DNA of 32,500 bases from positions 1-32,500 of the forward strand of contig ADNK01001333.1 of the NCBI GenBank assembly GCA_000320545.1. Reading direction: 5' to 3'. Shown here in pieces: positions 10,577 to 21,138 of this stretch. This DNA comes from Bigelowiella natans CCMP2755. Its lineage: Eukaryota; Cercozoa; Chlorarachniophyceae. The number at the start of each line of letters is the position of its first letter. Positions within the stretch are counted from its first letter, which is position 1. The position numbers and the translations under genes are program-made. The notes under the pieces are model-generated. The model did not search any database. It was given only the letters and a program-made list of their open reading frames with translations, and had not been told where the DNA came from.

Positions 10577-10958
10577 GTGATGGTGGTGATGATGATGATG
10601 ATAATGGGGAGAGGAAACAGAATCATTGACAGCAACCACTACTACCTCTATAGGTCCGTCTTTTCCTTCAAAAACTACGCCCCCCGTGCCCGCACCTGCT
10701 TGCGTATAATCATTAGAACTATTAGGGTGTTGCTTCTAGTGCTCTGTTCGGTATCACCACCACCATCATCATTATCATCATCATCATTTTCATCATGATC
10801 TTCAACTTCTTCTTCTTCTTCCTACTATTTTTCGCTACATATCATCACAACCATCCTCAGTGGAAGCTGCCATTAGCAAGCTGCACCCCATTTCTTCCAG
10901 CGAAAGCTCACGAAGCCATAAACACGCTGGGTTAATACACAACAGTAGCGGCAGCAGC

Positions 10959-10989
<31 letters not shown>

Positions 10990-11362
10990 ATTTTAGTAGA
11001 TGATGATGGGATTTATTTCTCATCAAAGAACTGAAGATATTAAGGATTATGAAATTGCACGCAAATATACTCTCCTCATCACGGAAAAGACTGTATTCGT
11101 ATTCATCCTCCAACCCCCTCCCCCCCCCCCTACTACTACTGCTACTATCACCTCCATAAAAGCTAATATCACTGTCGTGATTGTAGCTGAGAAAGAGAGT
11201 ATGCACTCTGCCGTATATCCTCTTGAATAACGTTTGCTCTACTAAGCACGAGACCTGATAACGACAGCAAGATACGCAGAGTAAGAAAAGAGAGATGAGA
11301 GCTCACTAATAGGTATCTGCGAATATACTGATATATATGTTTATCAATATGTATAAATGTAA

Positions 11363-11430
<68 letters not shown>

Positions 11431-11955
11431 CGTGCAGTAATGAGCACCTTCTCCTCATGTCCGAGTGCGAGTTTGTATATCACCATCACCTGACAAACAC
11501 GTGGTAGGCACATGTCAACCACAGGAGGAGTAGTGAAAGGGAAGAACAGGAGGGAACGATGACGTATTTGATGACTTAAGAAACGAAGAAATAATGATGT
11601 TAAGTTAATGATGGCGAATACTCTCTCTCTTTCTCTCTCTCTCTCTATTCTCCTGCTTGGGCATATATTGGATGCACGAATCTCCTCTCATCTTGTTGCT
11701 ACTACTGTTACTACTCTCTACTACTACTACTACTACTACTACTACTAATATTAATAATACCGTCGTAACCATGCGGCTCATAAACGTCTTGATCTCGCTG
11801 CTCACCTCCATGATACTGTGGACAAGTTGTTGTTGTTGTTATAGTTATTATTATTGTTGTTGTTGTTGTTGTTGTTTTAAACGTACAGGAGGAAGAAATA
11901 GGAAGGAAAAGGTGCAAGAAGGAGAAAGTGATAACGATATCTATATATATATATG

Positions 11956-11993
<38 letters not shown>

Positions 11994-12290
11994 TATTTGA
12001 GTCAATACTTTCCCCACATAATCAAAATTTAGTGGATTGAACGTCTGAATTAGTGCAAATACTGTTGCTTGAGTTCCTGCCGATTTACACTTGTGTTGTC
12101 ACGCTGGTCCGTCGCATTGACGATCTTATCGTGATACGGTGTTACTTTCTCCAAAATGTGCAGCGAAAATCGCCTCATCATTCGCCCCAGAGGATGTCGG
12201 TTGTCCTGTGTGATGACGAGCAATTCCACGCACATCATGTAATCGTCATAATGAAATCGAGCGTATGTCTCTTTCTCAATCAGCTGTCGG

Positions 12291-12355
<65 letters not shown>

Positions 12356-15300
12356 GTGTATCTCCACTTCCGCACAATTGCCCCTTTCAGGAAGCACGCC
12401 AACCTCTTGCTGCCTACTAAGCAGTTTTCTTCTCCATATTGCGACAACAACATCAACATCATCATCATCATTAACAACAACTATTTCGTATGGGCACTCG
12501 CCTATTATGCATCGACTGACTGATTGATTCATCGGTTGATTGATTGGCGCATTTCACATTGTACATATATGCTATCACCACGAGGACTCTCCCAAGATGA
12601 TCTTCCAAAATCGGCGATGTATCATCACGACTGAGCCTGCTTGTGCTGCTAATATGCAGGGCGGTGTGGCCATCCTTCTTTTCCTCCTTCTCATTCCCCC
12701 CCTCTTCCCCCTCCCCCTCCTTGCGCTCCTCAATATTAGAGAGAGATGTTGTCCTGGTGCTGCTGGCGCTGCTGCTTCTCTGGACCTCGGGCAAAGAGCT
12801 TTCTCCCTTCTTCTGTAACTGCGAGGTCATAACACCATCGAGCTGGAGGAGACTGGAAGGAACGCTAACGAGACTATACCTGCGAATGATGATTAAGAAG
12901 CAGCAGAATAGAAGGTAGGAGGGGCAGTAGAAATAGTCGTTCAAGATTCGTTGGTGGCGTGGTGAAAAGCAGCGGCGAGGAGATTCAGCTTGGAGGGCTC
13001 AACTAGCAATGATATAAAAATCGTCATTCCCATTATTTTTGTGGTCTTCTTCGTCGTTATTTCCTGCTGCTTCTTCTTCCCCCCTCATCACCCTATCCCC
13101 ACCACAACCACCACCACCATCATCTAGACCATCAATCATCATCATCATCAACAACAACAACAACAACAACATCATCAAAATCACCACCACCACCACCACC
13201 ATGATCCCCATCGTCATCATTCATCATGATACATAATCATCACTGACAAGTGCCCCCTCCTGGCAACGATCATCGTGTCATTGAGCGTGCTGCAGATTGC
13301 GCTTGCAGTGAAGTGGATGCTCTGGATAGGATCAGGGGAGAATGCCAACCGGCGAATTCGGAACGAGGGAGGAGCCATCTGAGGATTGTGCGAAAAAATC
13401 AGACAGCGACAAGCACCACCATCACCAACACTCATCATCGTCATCATCGTCATCGTCATCATCATCATCATCGTCACCATCTTGCATTTATCGCCCCTTG
13501 CACAGAATAATATGTTGGGGGGCTAAGCCGGCTGTTCATTCGTGACGACGACGACGACGACGACGACAACAACGCACCGGGTGACCTCCCACTGAGGAGG
13601 TGAGAGCAGGAGAAGCAGAGTTGAGAGCTTTAGTGTTGGTACTGCTGCTGCTACTACTACTACTACTATCCTTCGGTCCATCTAATACGAACCTCCTTCT
13701 AGGGTCGTCTTTGCCTGACGAGAAGGGTCCTTTGAAATCACTACTCGATATTGTGGTTGACGTCGAGGATGACGATGACGTTACCCTACAACTCAGTTTA
13801 TTGTGACGGAGACTGCTGTTTCTGCTGCTGCTACTACTACCACCACTGCTACTATGGTGACTGCTACTTCTATCATTCTTGGCAATACTACTGCTGATGC
13901 TCTCCACTGCCGCTTGATCGTCAGGTTTTGCTATTCTCCTCGGAGTCTGCTGCTCAGAGCTGCCCAAACCATCGAAGATCGCGCGTCTCTTTGCTAGATT
14001 GTCGGAAGAGTAGGTGTGGAAAAGGAAGAGGGAGAGGAGGAGGAGGAGGAGGAGGAGGGGAGGAAAGAATTAGATCACCAGAGATTTCGCGGACAGGAGA
14101 CATTAGTGCAATTAAAAGACGAATGGTGGCTTTATTATATTACAACCGATTCGTCGCTAGCAGCTATAGCAACCATGTGGGCAAAAATCGAGTATAACGG
14201 AGGGGGTGGGGGGGGGGGAGGTGGAGTCGTGCGTTGTGTTTTGCAGCTCTACAAGCAGCCCATTTTCATGGGCCTTATACTCCAATACAATCCCTCCTCC
14301 TCCCCCCCTCCCCCATCCTCTACTGCTTTTGATCATCACCAAGATCTATTCGTATCGTATGGGTAGAGTTGCTGCCACTTCCAGAGGAGGAATAATGGCT
14401 GCCAATCAAGAAGCTGCTCCTTTTCAAAGACGAAGATGAAGGCGAGATCCTTGCTGGAACGCTGGACATAAGCGGGTTGGAGGGCACCGATCTCTGCCTT
14501 GCTAGCAGCATTTGCCTCGTCGTGCTGCGCTTCGACTGCCCCCCCCCCCCTTCCTTCGAGGCCTTCTCCTCCCCCGTTCGTTTCTTGCTGCCTAAGAGGG
14601 GTGAGCTCGGGGCGGAACGGGAACCGCCGACGCTGCCATGTTGTAAGCTTTGCCTGGTTTGCTTGCCGTCAGTGTTAGTGCTACTTGTTGCCTCTGAAGG
14701 TGGTGCTTTAAGAAACCATCGTTTCTTTCTGCTGTCCCTCTTGTTCTTCTTGCCCGCCTGAGACGACGACGGCGATACCGATTTACACTCTGATTTTGTC
14801 GCACGACGCCCCCCTCCCCCCCCCTCCTTCGCCTCGCCGTGGAGTGCTGCTCCTACTGTTGCGGACGACGACACGATGGATAGCATCTTCGCAGTAATCA
14901 TGCTGTCCTGCACCTTCACTTCTCTATAGTCCTTCCGATATGCCATCTCAATCACCTCGTTGGCCTCCTTGTTAAAAGCATGCCACACAGCTCGGCCGCT
15001 CTTATACACTTCAAGCCACTGCCACTATGGGGGGGGGGGGGAGGGAGGATGGCTGAGGGCGATGGGTGATATTTATATATTTATATGAACGATCGTCCGA
15101 GTCAAACCATTTGACTATCATTTCTAAATACGAAGAACCGAGGGGGGGTAGAGGGGTTGTATCAGTAACCACCTGCCAGTCAGTCGTCGTTGAAGTATAT
15201 CGATGTAGAGTCGGGGGAGAATCGTTGTTATCATCCTCACCCTGACCGTCGCCGCCACTTCCTCTCTGCAATGATGACGACGATGATGCTGGGGATGGGC

Positions 15301-15646
15301 CTGACAAAGAACCTTGCTTTTTCTTCTCTCCTCCATCCGCTGCAATACATAACACAACCCAGGCAAAGAACGATGATGGTCATCTCGAAACAAATGAATC
15401 AACAGAGTCATCACGTCTCGTCGCCATCGTGTCTGTTTTTGGACTAGCATCTTTACATCCTAAGTCTGCCAGATTCTAGTATCAATCAATTACTCCTACC
15501 CCTGGCAATGCCCTTGTTGTTGAGGCTAGAAGGCAGTCCGTACACATCAATCCGCTTTGAATTCAAGCACACCACATGCGCCCTAGTGAAATTCATTAGT
15601 TTCAGAGAATAATATAGAGTGCGCTAGATACCCCACATCAACACAA

Positions 15647-15703
<57 letters not shown>

Positions 15704-17007
15704 TGTGTGTTTACGTCAATATTCCCTACGTAACAAAATGAGAACCATCACATTATCCCACTCCTCTCTCTCACCTACCTCGAGGCCATGATCTGGATTG
15801 TTGCCTGATCAGTTAGTCTGTACACAAAATCGGCCTTTTTTGCGCTGGAGAAGCATACAAGCTGGCGGCCAGTCACGCACAGCAGCCCCTCTGGCGAACA
15901 GCCCTTGTTACTACGTTCTTCTACTGTCTTCTTCCTTATACACGACTTGCTCTGCGACAACCTCGTTAGCCTAGGTGCCCCAAACGGGATGGTACAAAGT
16001 TCTTCGACCGCATTTTTAACGACGTGGATTACCACGCACTCGCGCTCAAAACCGACACACAGCTGCGATTTGGAGACCCACTCCATAGCCATTGGCGTTG
16101 CGGGTACGAACAGCTCGCGTACGAGGCGGATAGGCCCCATTACTGGTGGGGGGCACGACGAATCCAAAGCATTATTATCAGTATCACCGCTGCTACTTCC
16201 GGTCATCACACCCTCTCCTCCTCCTCCTCCTCCTCCTCCTCCTCCTCCTCCTCCTCCTCCTCCTCCTCCTCCTGTAGTCTCCTTACTCTCTTCATTCTGC
16301 TGCCGGTGCTGCCACATGATTTTGGAGTCGTACATCGTGACACGGCGGCGCTTTCTCCATGCGGTGCAAAGGCAGATGTGCGAGGCTCGGTGGCGATCGG
16401 ATCCATCACGCCTTTGCACGCGCGAAGCGAACAGTGACACATTGGATAGGGTGAGTTGAGAAGATTTGTTAGAGGAGGAGGAAGGGTTTGTCAGATACAG
16501 CAAAGGCTCCAGCGTGCGTGTTCGAAGGAAGTGAATTGTATTTCCGCAAAGAACGAGCAGCACCTGTGCTTCAGGAACAGCCTTAATCTGTGATACCTCA
16601 CCCTTGCCAATTTTTCTGTTTGTAAGTGGCCGGACCTGAGATATTGGGTCGCACCCTCTACCTCGTGTCGTCCGTGGTGAGGCGACGGCCGCAGCGGAAT
16701 GATGAGGCAAAGTCGATGCGGAAGTAGAAGTGGTAGATCCTCCTGACACGTCTCCCTCTTCCTTCGTGTCACCACCATCATAAGTACTATCATCCATCGA
16801 CGAGAAGGTGTTGATCTCATACGCAAGGACATGGCCAGTCGAAGTGCCTCCATACACCACACCAGCAGCGTGCTCGAGGCACAGTATCGCTTCCGCGCGC
16901 GTGTTGAGAAGCGGCATCAGCATAAGCTTTGTACGGGAACGTTGTCCGTGAGGTGCATATACTGCCTTTGATGGAGCCGTGGTGGGCCCAGGCAGCGATG
17001 CCTCCAT
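8348..17007 (-). CDS. CNH - WWE-like - VPS9 multidomain protein, putative Rab5-type GEF
   Basis: Minus-strand exons: 17007-15779, 15582-15500, 15339-15173, 15024-14340, 13993-13593, 13378-13248, 12879-12579, 12283-12063, 11815-11761, 11489-11448, 11254-11152, 10926-10852, 10526-10389, 10000-9900, 9446-8932, 8610-8348; about 1500 aa. All junctions keep phase except 10852/10526. Residues about 25-435 form a CNH propeller (KLMLMPLLNTRAEAILCLEH; VSQIKAVPEAQVLLVLCGN; then AHVVCLNSKRIDVYGLP), of Vps39/TGFBRAP1 type. Near 493-535 is a WWE-like module (DWQWQWLEVY, VWHAF, NEVIEMAY). Residues about 1000-1265 form a VPS9 domain: VEQTLFKRIYGRV, SKLRLLDALHKKL, SLSADDVMPMLCYIIVRSD, LGYLVTSLQIGLHYIL. VPS9 domains activate Rab5-like GTPases. 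The start at 17007 is preferred over 17223, which nearly touches the C69 gene. A (CCT)n tract encodes about 19 glycines within the CNH part. Confidence 0.85.
8827..8886. repeat. (AT)n-(GT)n microsatellite in a VPS9-gene intron
   Basis: Lies in the last intron (8931-8611). The short donor region next to it, GTGTGTGTAAGC, offers several competing GT sites. Confidence 0.9.
9735..9850. repeat. Trinucleotide repeats in a VPS9-gene intron
   Basis: (TAC)n, (CAC)n and (CAA)n tracts fill the 453-bp intron 9899-9447. The His- and Gln-rich open frames read through them are not genes. Confidence 0.9.
10535..10605. repeat. (GAT)n repeat in a VPS9-gene intron
   Basis: On the gene strand this is (ATC)n. 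It forms the pyrimidine-rich stretch directly before the acceptor at 10527. Confidence 0.9.
11367..11428. repeat. (AT)n-(GT)n microsatellite in a VPS9-gene intron
   Basis: Located in the intron 11447-11255. Confidence 0.9.
12294..12352. repeat. (CA)n-(TA)n microsatellite in a VPS9-gene intron
   Basis: Located in the intron 12578-12284, ending about 10 bp before the acceptor CGACAG of the exon that begins LIEKETYARF. Confidence 0.9.
15651..15711. repeat. (CT)n-(GT)n microsatellite in a VPS9-gene intron
   Basis: Located in intron 15778-15583, between the two exons that complete the CNH domain. Confidence 0.9.
16213..16273. repeat. Coding (CCT)n repeat, poly-glycine on the minus strand
   Basis: An in-frame triplet microsatellite inside the first exon of the VPS9 gene. 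It encodes an uninterrupted glycine run (about 19) between two propeller strands, presumably a flexible surface loop. Confidence 0.9.
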
Positions 17008-17249
17008 TTCGCCCCTCCCCTGAACGAAGGTAGTCACAGATTCCCGGTGCTCTCTCTCTCGGTGCAGAATATCTCGAGGTATCCTCGAGATATAGTAGTA
17101 AAAGGGATGGCATTTTCGGATTGCGTCAACCAGAAATGTCTCATGGTACCTGTCGCCCCAAATGCAGGGGATTTTACGTGCGTGAAAGGATGGAAAGGTT
17201 GTCGAGGAACGAAACTCCCACATTCGAAGGGTCAGGAAGTATAACCCCC
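17008..17249. promoter_or_regulatory. Divergent promoter, VPS9 gene / C69 dipeptidase
   Basis: Only 242 bp separate the two start codons. The centre holds an 11-bp inverted repeat (17069-17093). The region contains open frames on both strands that extend the two genes, but the extensions overlap each other and add no domain. Confidence 0.6.
17069..17093. promoter_or_regulatory. Perfect 11-bp inverted repeat, candidate dimeric factor site
   Basis: ATATCTCGAGG, a TAT spacer, CCTCGAGATAT. Two CTCGAG hexamers lie 10 bp apart centre to centre (one helical turn). It sits 62 bp from the VPS9-gene start and 157 bp from the C69 start. Confidence 0.55.
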
Positions 17250-17878
17250 ATGACCGTCATCACCTCCATCCTTGCCTTTTCCCTGGCAGCCCAGGCGTGC
17301 ACCAATCTCCTCGTGTCCAGGGGAGCTTCAGACAACAATGCAACTCAGTTGGCATATAATGCAGACTCGGGAAGTTTGTTTGGTTCTATTGGATATTATC
17401 CAGCGAAGGAGCATGCAGATGGTGCAATGAGAGAGGTTTGGGATTGGGACTCTTCTAAATTTCTTGGGAAAATTCCTGAGGCGAAGCGTACCTATGGCGT
17501 CGTTGGAAACGTGAATGAACATGGTAATCGCGATTGAAAAACATCTTTTCGAATTTCTAACAGCTGCCACAACTCTCTATCCATAGGCCTAATCATTGGC
17601 GAAACGACCTTTGGAGGATTGCCTCAGTTGGGAACAGAGGGCACTGGCGCGATTATGGATTATGGATCCTTGATATGGATTGCACTCCAACGATCCAAAA
17701 CTGCTCGCGAGGCAATCATGCTAATCGATAAACTGTGTACCGAGTATGGCTACGCGAGTGAGGGAGAGTCCTTTTCTCTTGCCGACAGCGAAGAGGTATC
17801 ATTTCCTTCAGTTTGGAAAGACTATTTCAAACTCTTTATGAGAAATACGATCGTTATATTCCATAGTTATAACAGTCG

Positions 17879-17922
<44 letters not shown>

Positions 17923-20197
17923 GTCTGTCTTCTCTACCGACCGTTATTTTCCTGCTTCCTTACGATAAGGTGTGGCTCATGGAGCTCATTGGAAAAGGAA
18001 ATTATTCTCGAGGTGCTGTATGGGTTGCTAGAAAGATTCCCGAGGGCTATGTCGGAGGCACGGCCAATCAAGCCAGGATCCGAACCTTCCCATTGAATGA
18101 CCCTGAGAACTGCCTCTATGCGAAAGATGTCGTGTCCTTCGCAAAATCGATCGGTTTGTACCCAGAGCAGGGAAAGGACGAAGACTTCAGCTTCTCTGAC
18201 ACGTCAGTATTATTTAAAACAAGGGATCATCTTTGATGTGAAAAGAGAGGAGCACCTTTTATGTGTCGATAGATTAGAGAAAGGGACCTGATAGCTCCAT
18301 ATAATCATACTTCGGTGCAGGTATGATCCTGTAAGCTTTACTGGGGCAAGGCTGGCTGAGGCGAGAATGTGGACGCTTTTTAATAAGGCACTAAGTGTAG
18401 GAGTAGGGAGTAGTGCTTCTTGTTGTCGGAAAATATATTATTATTAGAGACCAAAGCACCATCGCCCCAAATACCTTAACCCTCGTCTGCGCTTTTCACG
18501 ATGATTCACAGCTCTCCAACGGTGGCATGGCTGAATACTTGGATTATGCACAAGGTATGGTCGTATTACGAGGAGTAAAGGAGAGCAAACAATCGAATTC
18601 AAAACTGTGCACATCCCATGGAAAATTAATGCGGCCACAAAACTATCATAATCTGTTCCTAAGGCTTCAACCTCACGAACCGGATGCCGCTCTTTGTCAA
18701 GCCATCCTCCCCTCTTTCTCTGAACGACACCATGGAGCTAATGCGCTCTCATGGCGAAGAAACCTGGTATTGTTCCGCTGCAATTCACGACAGCGCGTCG
18801 AGATATTTGACTAGGGATACAACAGAGCGAGTCATTGTTCGTTAGTGTCTGTCGCTGTGCTCTTCTCAGAAGAGAACATTGAATGTGCTATTGCCACTGC
18901 ACCTAGGTTCGACCCGCGAGGTGTTGCACGCAGCGACGTTGGTGCAGGGCCAGGGCATTCGCCGTACCGTTGGAGGCCTCTCACGTGGTCACAGGGATCT
19001 AAATCTTACGTTAACGAAAGGACTGTCGGCACGCAGGTGCTCAGGGGAACGGAGTTGTGGGTTTTGAGGAATTTGTTCCTGTGTGCCAGGGGGAGGGGGA
19101 TGTTGTCGCGCACTGACTTTTCTTCTGAGGGAAGGGTTCTTCGTATCAAATTATTAGAGGGATAGGGAGGAGTCTAAATGCGAAAGGTATATGCTACCGT
19201 CAAAACTACTTCTACTACTACTAACACTCAGCAAACTGCTTGGTCTTTCGTGGCAAGTTCAAGGGCGTGGATGCCAGCCCCCCTCCGTGCGATTATGTGG
19301 TTTGCACCTGACGATAGCTCGACTGGGGTAACAACAACAAAATAGCAGCACCTTCAGTATAAGTGGTGCAAGAAAGTAGAGGCTTACGCGTATGTGGGAG
19401 TGGTGGTGATGCTATTGCGAGGCCGCCGTCCTCTGTAAAATCCTTTGCCGTGATGCGTTGTATTGCCCGGAAACAACTGCTGCTAGGTTCGAATTCCCGT
19501 TTTCGGCGGAAGCACTCTTCTTCCAAAGAGCTTCGCTGACCGCGTTGGCCAGGAACCCGGAGCTGCAGTCAGCTATGGTGGATCGCACGATAAGCACGCA
19601 AGCTAACTAGCGTCTTCACCGCGACAACTATGATGGTGGCGTTTATTTATCACGGCGACTTGATGATGAAAATGTGACGTATTAGGTGTCGAGGCTGATG
19701 CTGGGCGTATGAGCCTGGACAGTGCATTCTGGATATACAATCTCGTCGCAAACATGGCGTATGGGGATCGCTATGCGGAGGTGTACCCGGTGATTCACGA
19801 AAAGGTCATCAAGTTTCAACAGATCCTCATGGAAAAAGCAAGCGAGGTCGAACGCAAAGCGGCGGAGCTCTACAAAGAAGAGCCGGGAGCTGCTGTGAAG
19901 CTACTGAGCGAGTTTGTGGCTGAGACTGGTGACAGCGTGACCCGTGAATGGAGGGAATTCTGGATGTACCTTTTTGCAAGATTTCGGGACGGGTTCACGG
20001 TGGAAGCTCCTGAGTTGCCGCAGTGCAAAGGCGATCAGAAAAAAGCGTGCACGAGCCGAAGTATTCCAAATGTGAAACAGACTGGATATCAGGCGGATTG
20101 GTACGCGAGGGTCGTATCAGATGGAGACAATGAAAAGCATTATGGGATTCCGACGAAATATGACTCAAACAAAATCAAGGCAATTGAAAAGCTTTAA
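17250..20197 (+). CDS. Secreted C69-family (dipeptidase A type) peptidase
   Basis: Exons 17250-17523, 17587-17795, 17970-18202, 18321-18396, 18512-18554, 18664-18766, 18907-19036, 19232-19327, 19382-19449, 19694-20197; about 578 aa, normal for eukaryotic members. A signal peptide (MTVITSILAFSLAAQA) is followed at once by Cys17, the expected N-terminal nucleophile of this Ntn-hydrolase family (ACTNLLVSRGASD). Family blocks are clear: NEHG-LIIGETTFGG, VWLMELIGKGN, YDPVSFTGARLAEARMW, GMAEYLDYAQG, VGAGPGHSPYRWRPLTW, YVNERTVGTQ, SLDSAFWIYNLVANMAY. The enzyme should cut dipeptides or N-terminal dipeptide bonds in a secretory or lysosome-like compartment. Exon 9 fits the family only with a frame change near 19396-19405; the rest is intact. 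The exon 9/10 border has two phase-compatible choices (19694 or 19686). Confidence 0.93.
17881..17921. repeat. (AT)n microsatellite in C69-gene intron 2
   Basis: Lies within intron 17796-17969. The tract is open in all frames, so exon 2 and exon 3 appear as one long reading frame unless the splice sites are considered. Confidence 0.9.
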
Positions 20198-21138
20198 GAA
20201 TACCAATTCACTACAGGTGTTCCTCCTCGATTTGCACTCAAGTTCAGTTCGAAAATGCAGAAGTGCGATCGACGAGCATGATTTTCATAAACTCGGTCTC
20301 ATTATTAAGTGACGCATGGCCACCCGCAGCTTGCACTCCATGTGCGATAAAGTGAGAGATCGTGAGGATTCAACTTGAGCAACCATGCTACGCTTGATAT
20401 GTATTGAGCGAAAACAGTTGTGGGTTACGCATAGTGCGTCATTGTATCCAAATTAATCCAGAATCTTGCATTCCATGTCTAGCATGTAGTGCATGACGTG
20501 CCGTGTGTCCTGTCCCAGTCTAGCAATCTGGCGTAGCTACGTAGAATATACTTTTCTCTTGTGTGCACGCATGAAGACATAAAGCATGCGTATAGCGATT
20601 CACCAAGTCATATCACACAGCTCATAGTACATGCAGCATGTTTGTAGCAGTCTATTATTGCACTCTAGCACTACCAGCTTTGCCGCCTGTGATACTGACA
20701 TATCTGGATAAATGGCACACCAGACGTACGCTGTAACTAAAACAAAGCATTGCACGTGTGTACTTTACATCGAGACTATATACAATAATACGTCATAGCA
20801 TATAGTACTTGCATAAATCTCTACTGTCGATCTAGCTGTCTGTATAGTAGCTGTGGCCACTATGGTGTGCACGTGTGTGGACAGATTGCTGACAGATGAC
20901 CGCTCTACGGCTATCAGCTATGCGCAACTAGAGAAGTGAACGAACAAAACTATAAAAAGAAGAGTAGCGAATAACATCATGCAAACACATAGATATACCC
21001 CACGGTACATATCGGTGAGTCATCGCGCTCATGCAATTTAGTTATGGCTCAACAACAGTTTAACACTTTCATTTCTCTACAAAATAAAACCTTCTCCACT
21101 CTCAGTGCCGAGTAGGATGTACACGTTGGGGTTGTATG
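20198..21138. other. Convergent 3' spacer between C69 and TLDc genes
   Basis: No gene, no microsatellite. Rich in CATG, CTAG and TACGTA words; includes the palindrome CGTAGCTACG at 20532-20541. Same class as the other three convergent spacers. Confidence 0.6.

Noticed and set aside
12063-12283. An RGS-domain ending (LIEKETYARFHYDDYM)
   Set aside because: The motif resembles the last helix of RGS domains, but no other RGS helices lie upstream, and the exon runs directly into the helical part of the VPS9 region.
16206-16442. Poly-Glu and poly-Ser/Pro open frames in other frames over (CCT)n
   Set aside because: They are shadows of the triplet repeat inside the CNH exon.
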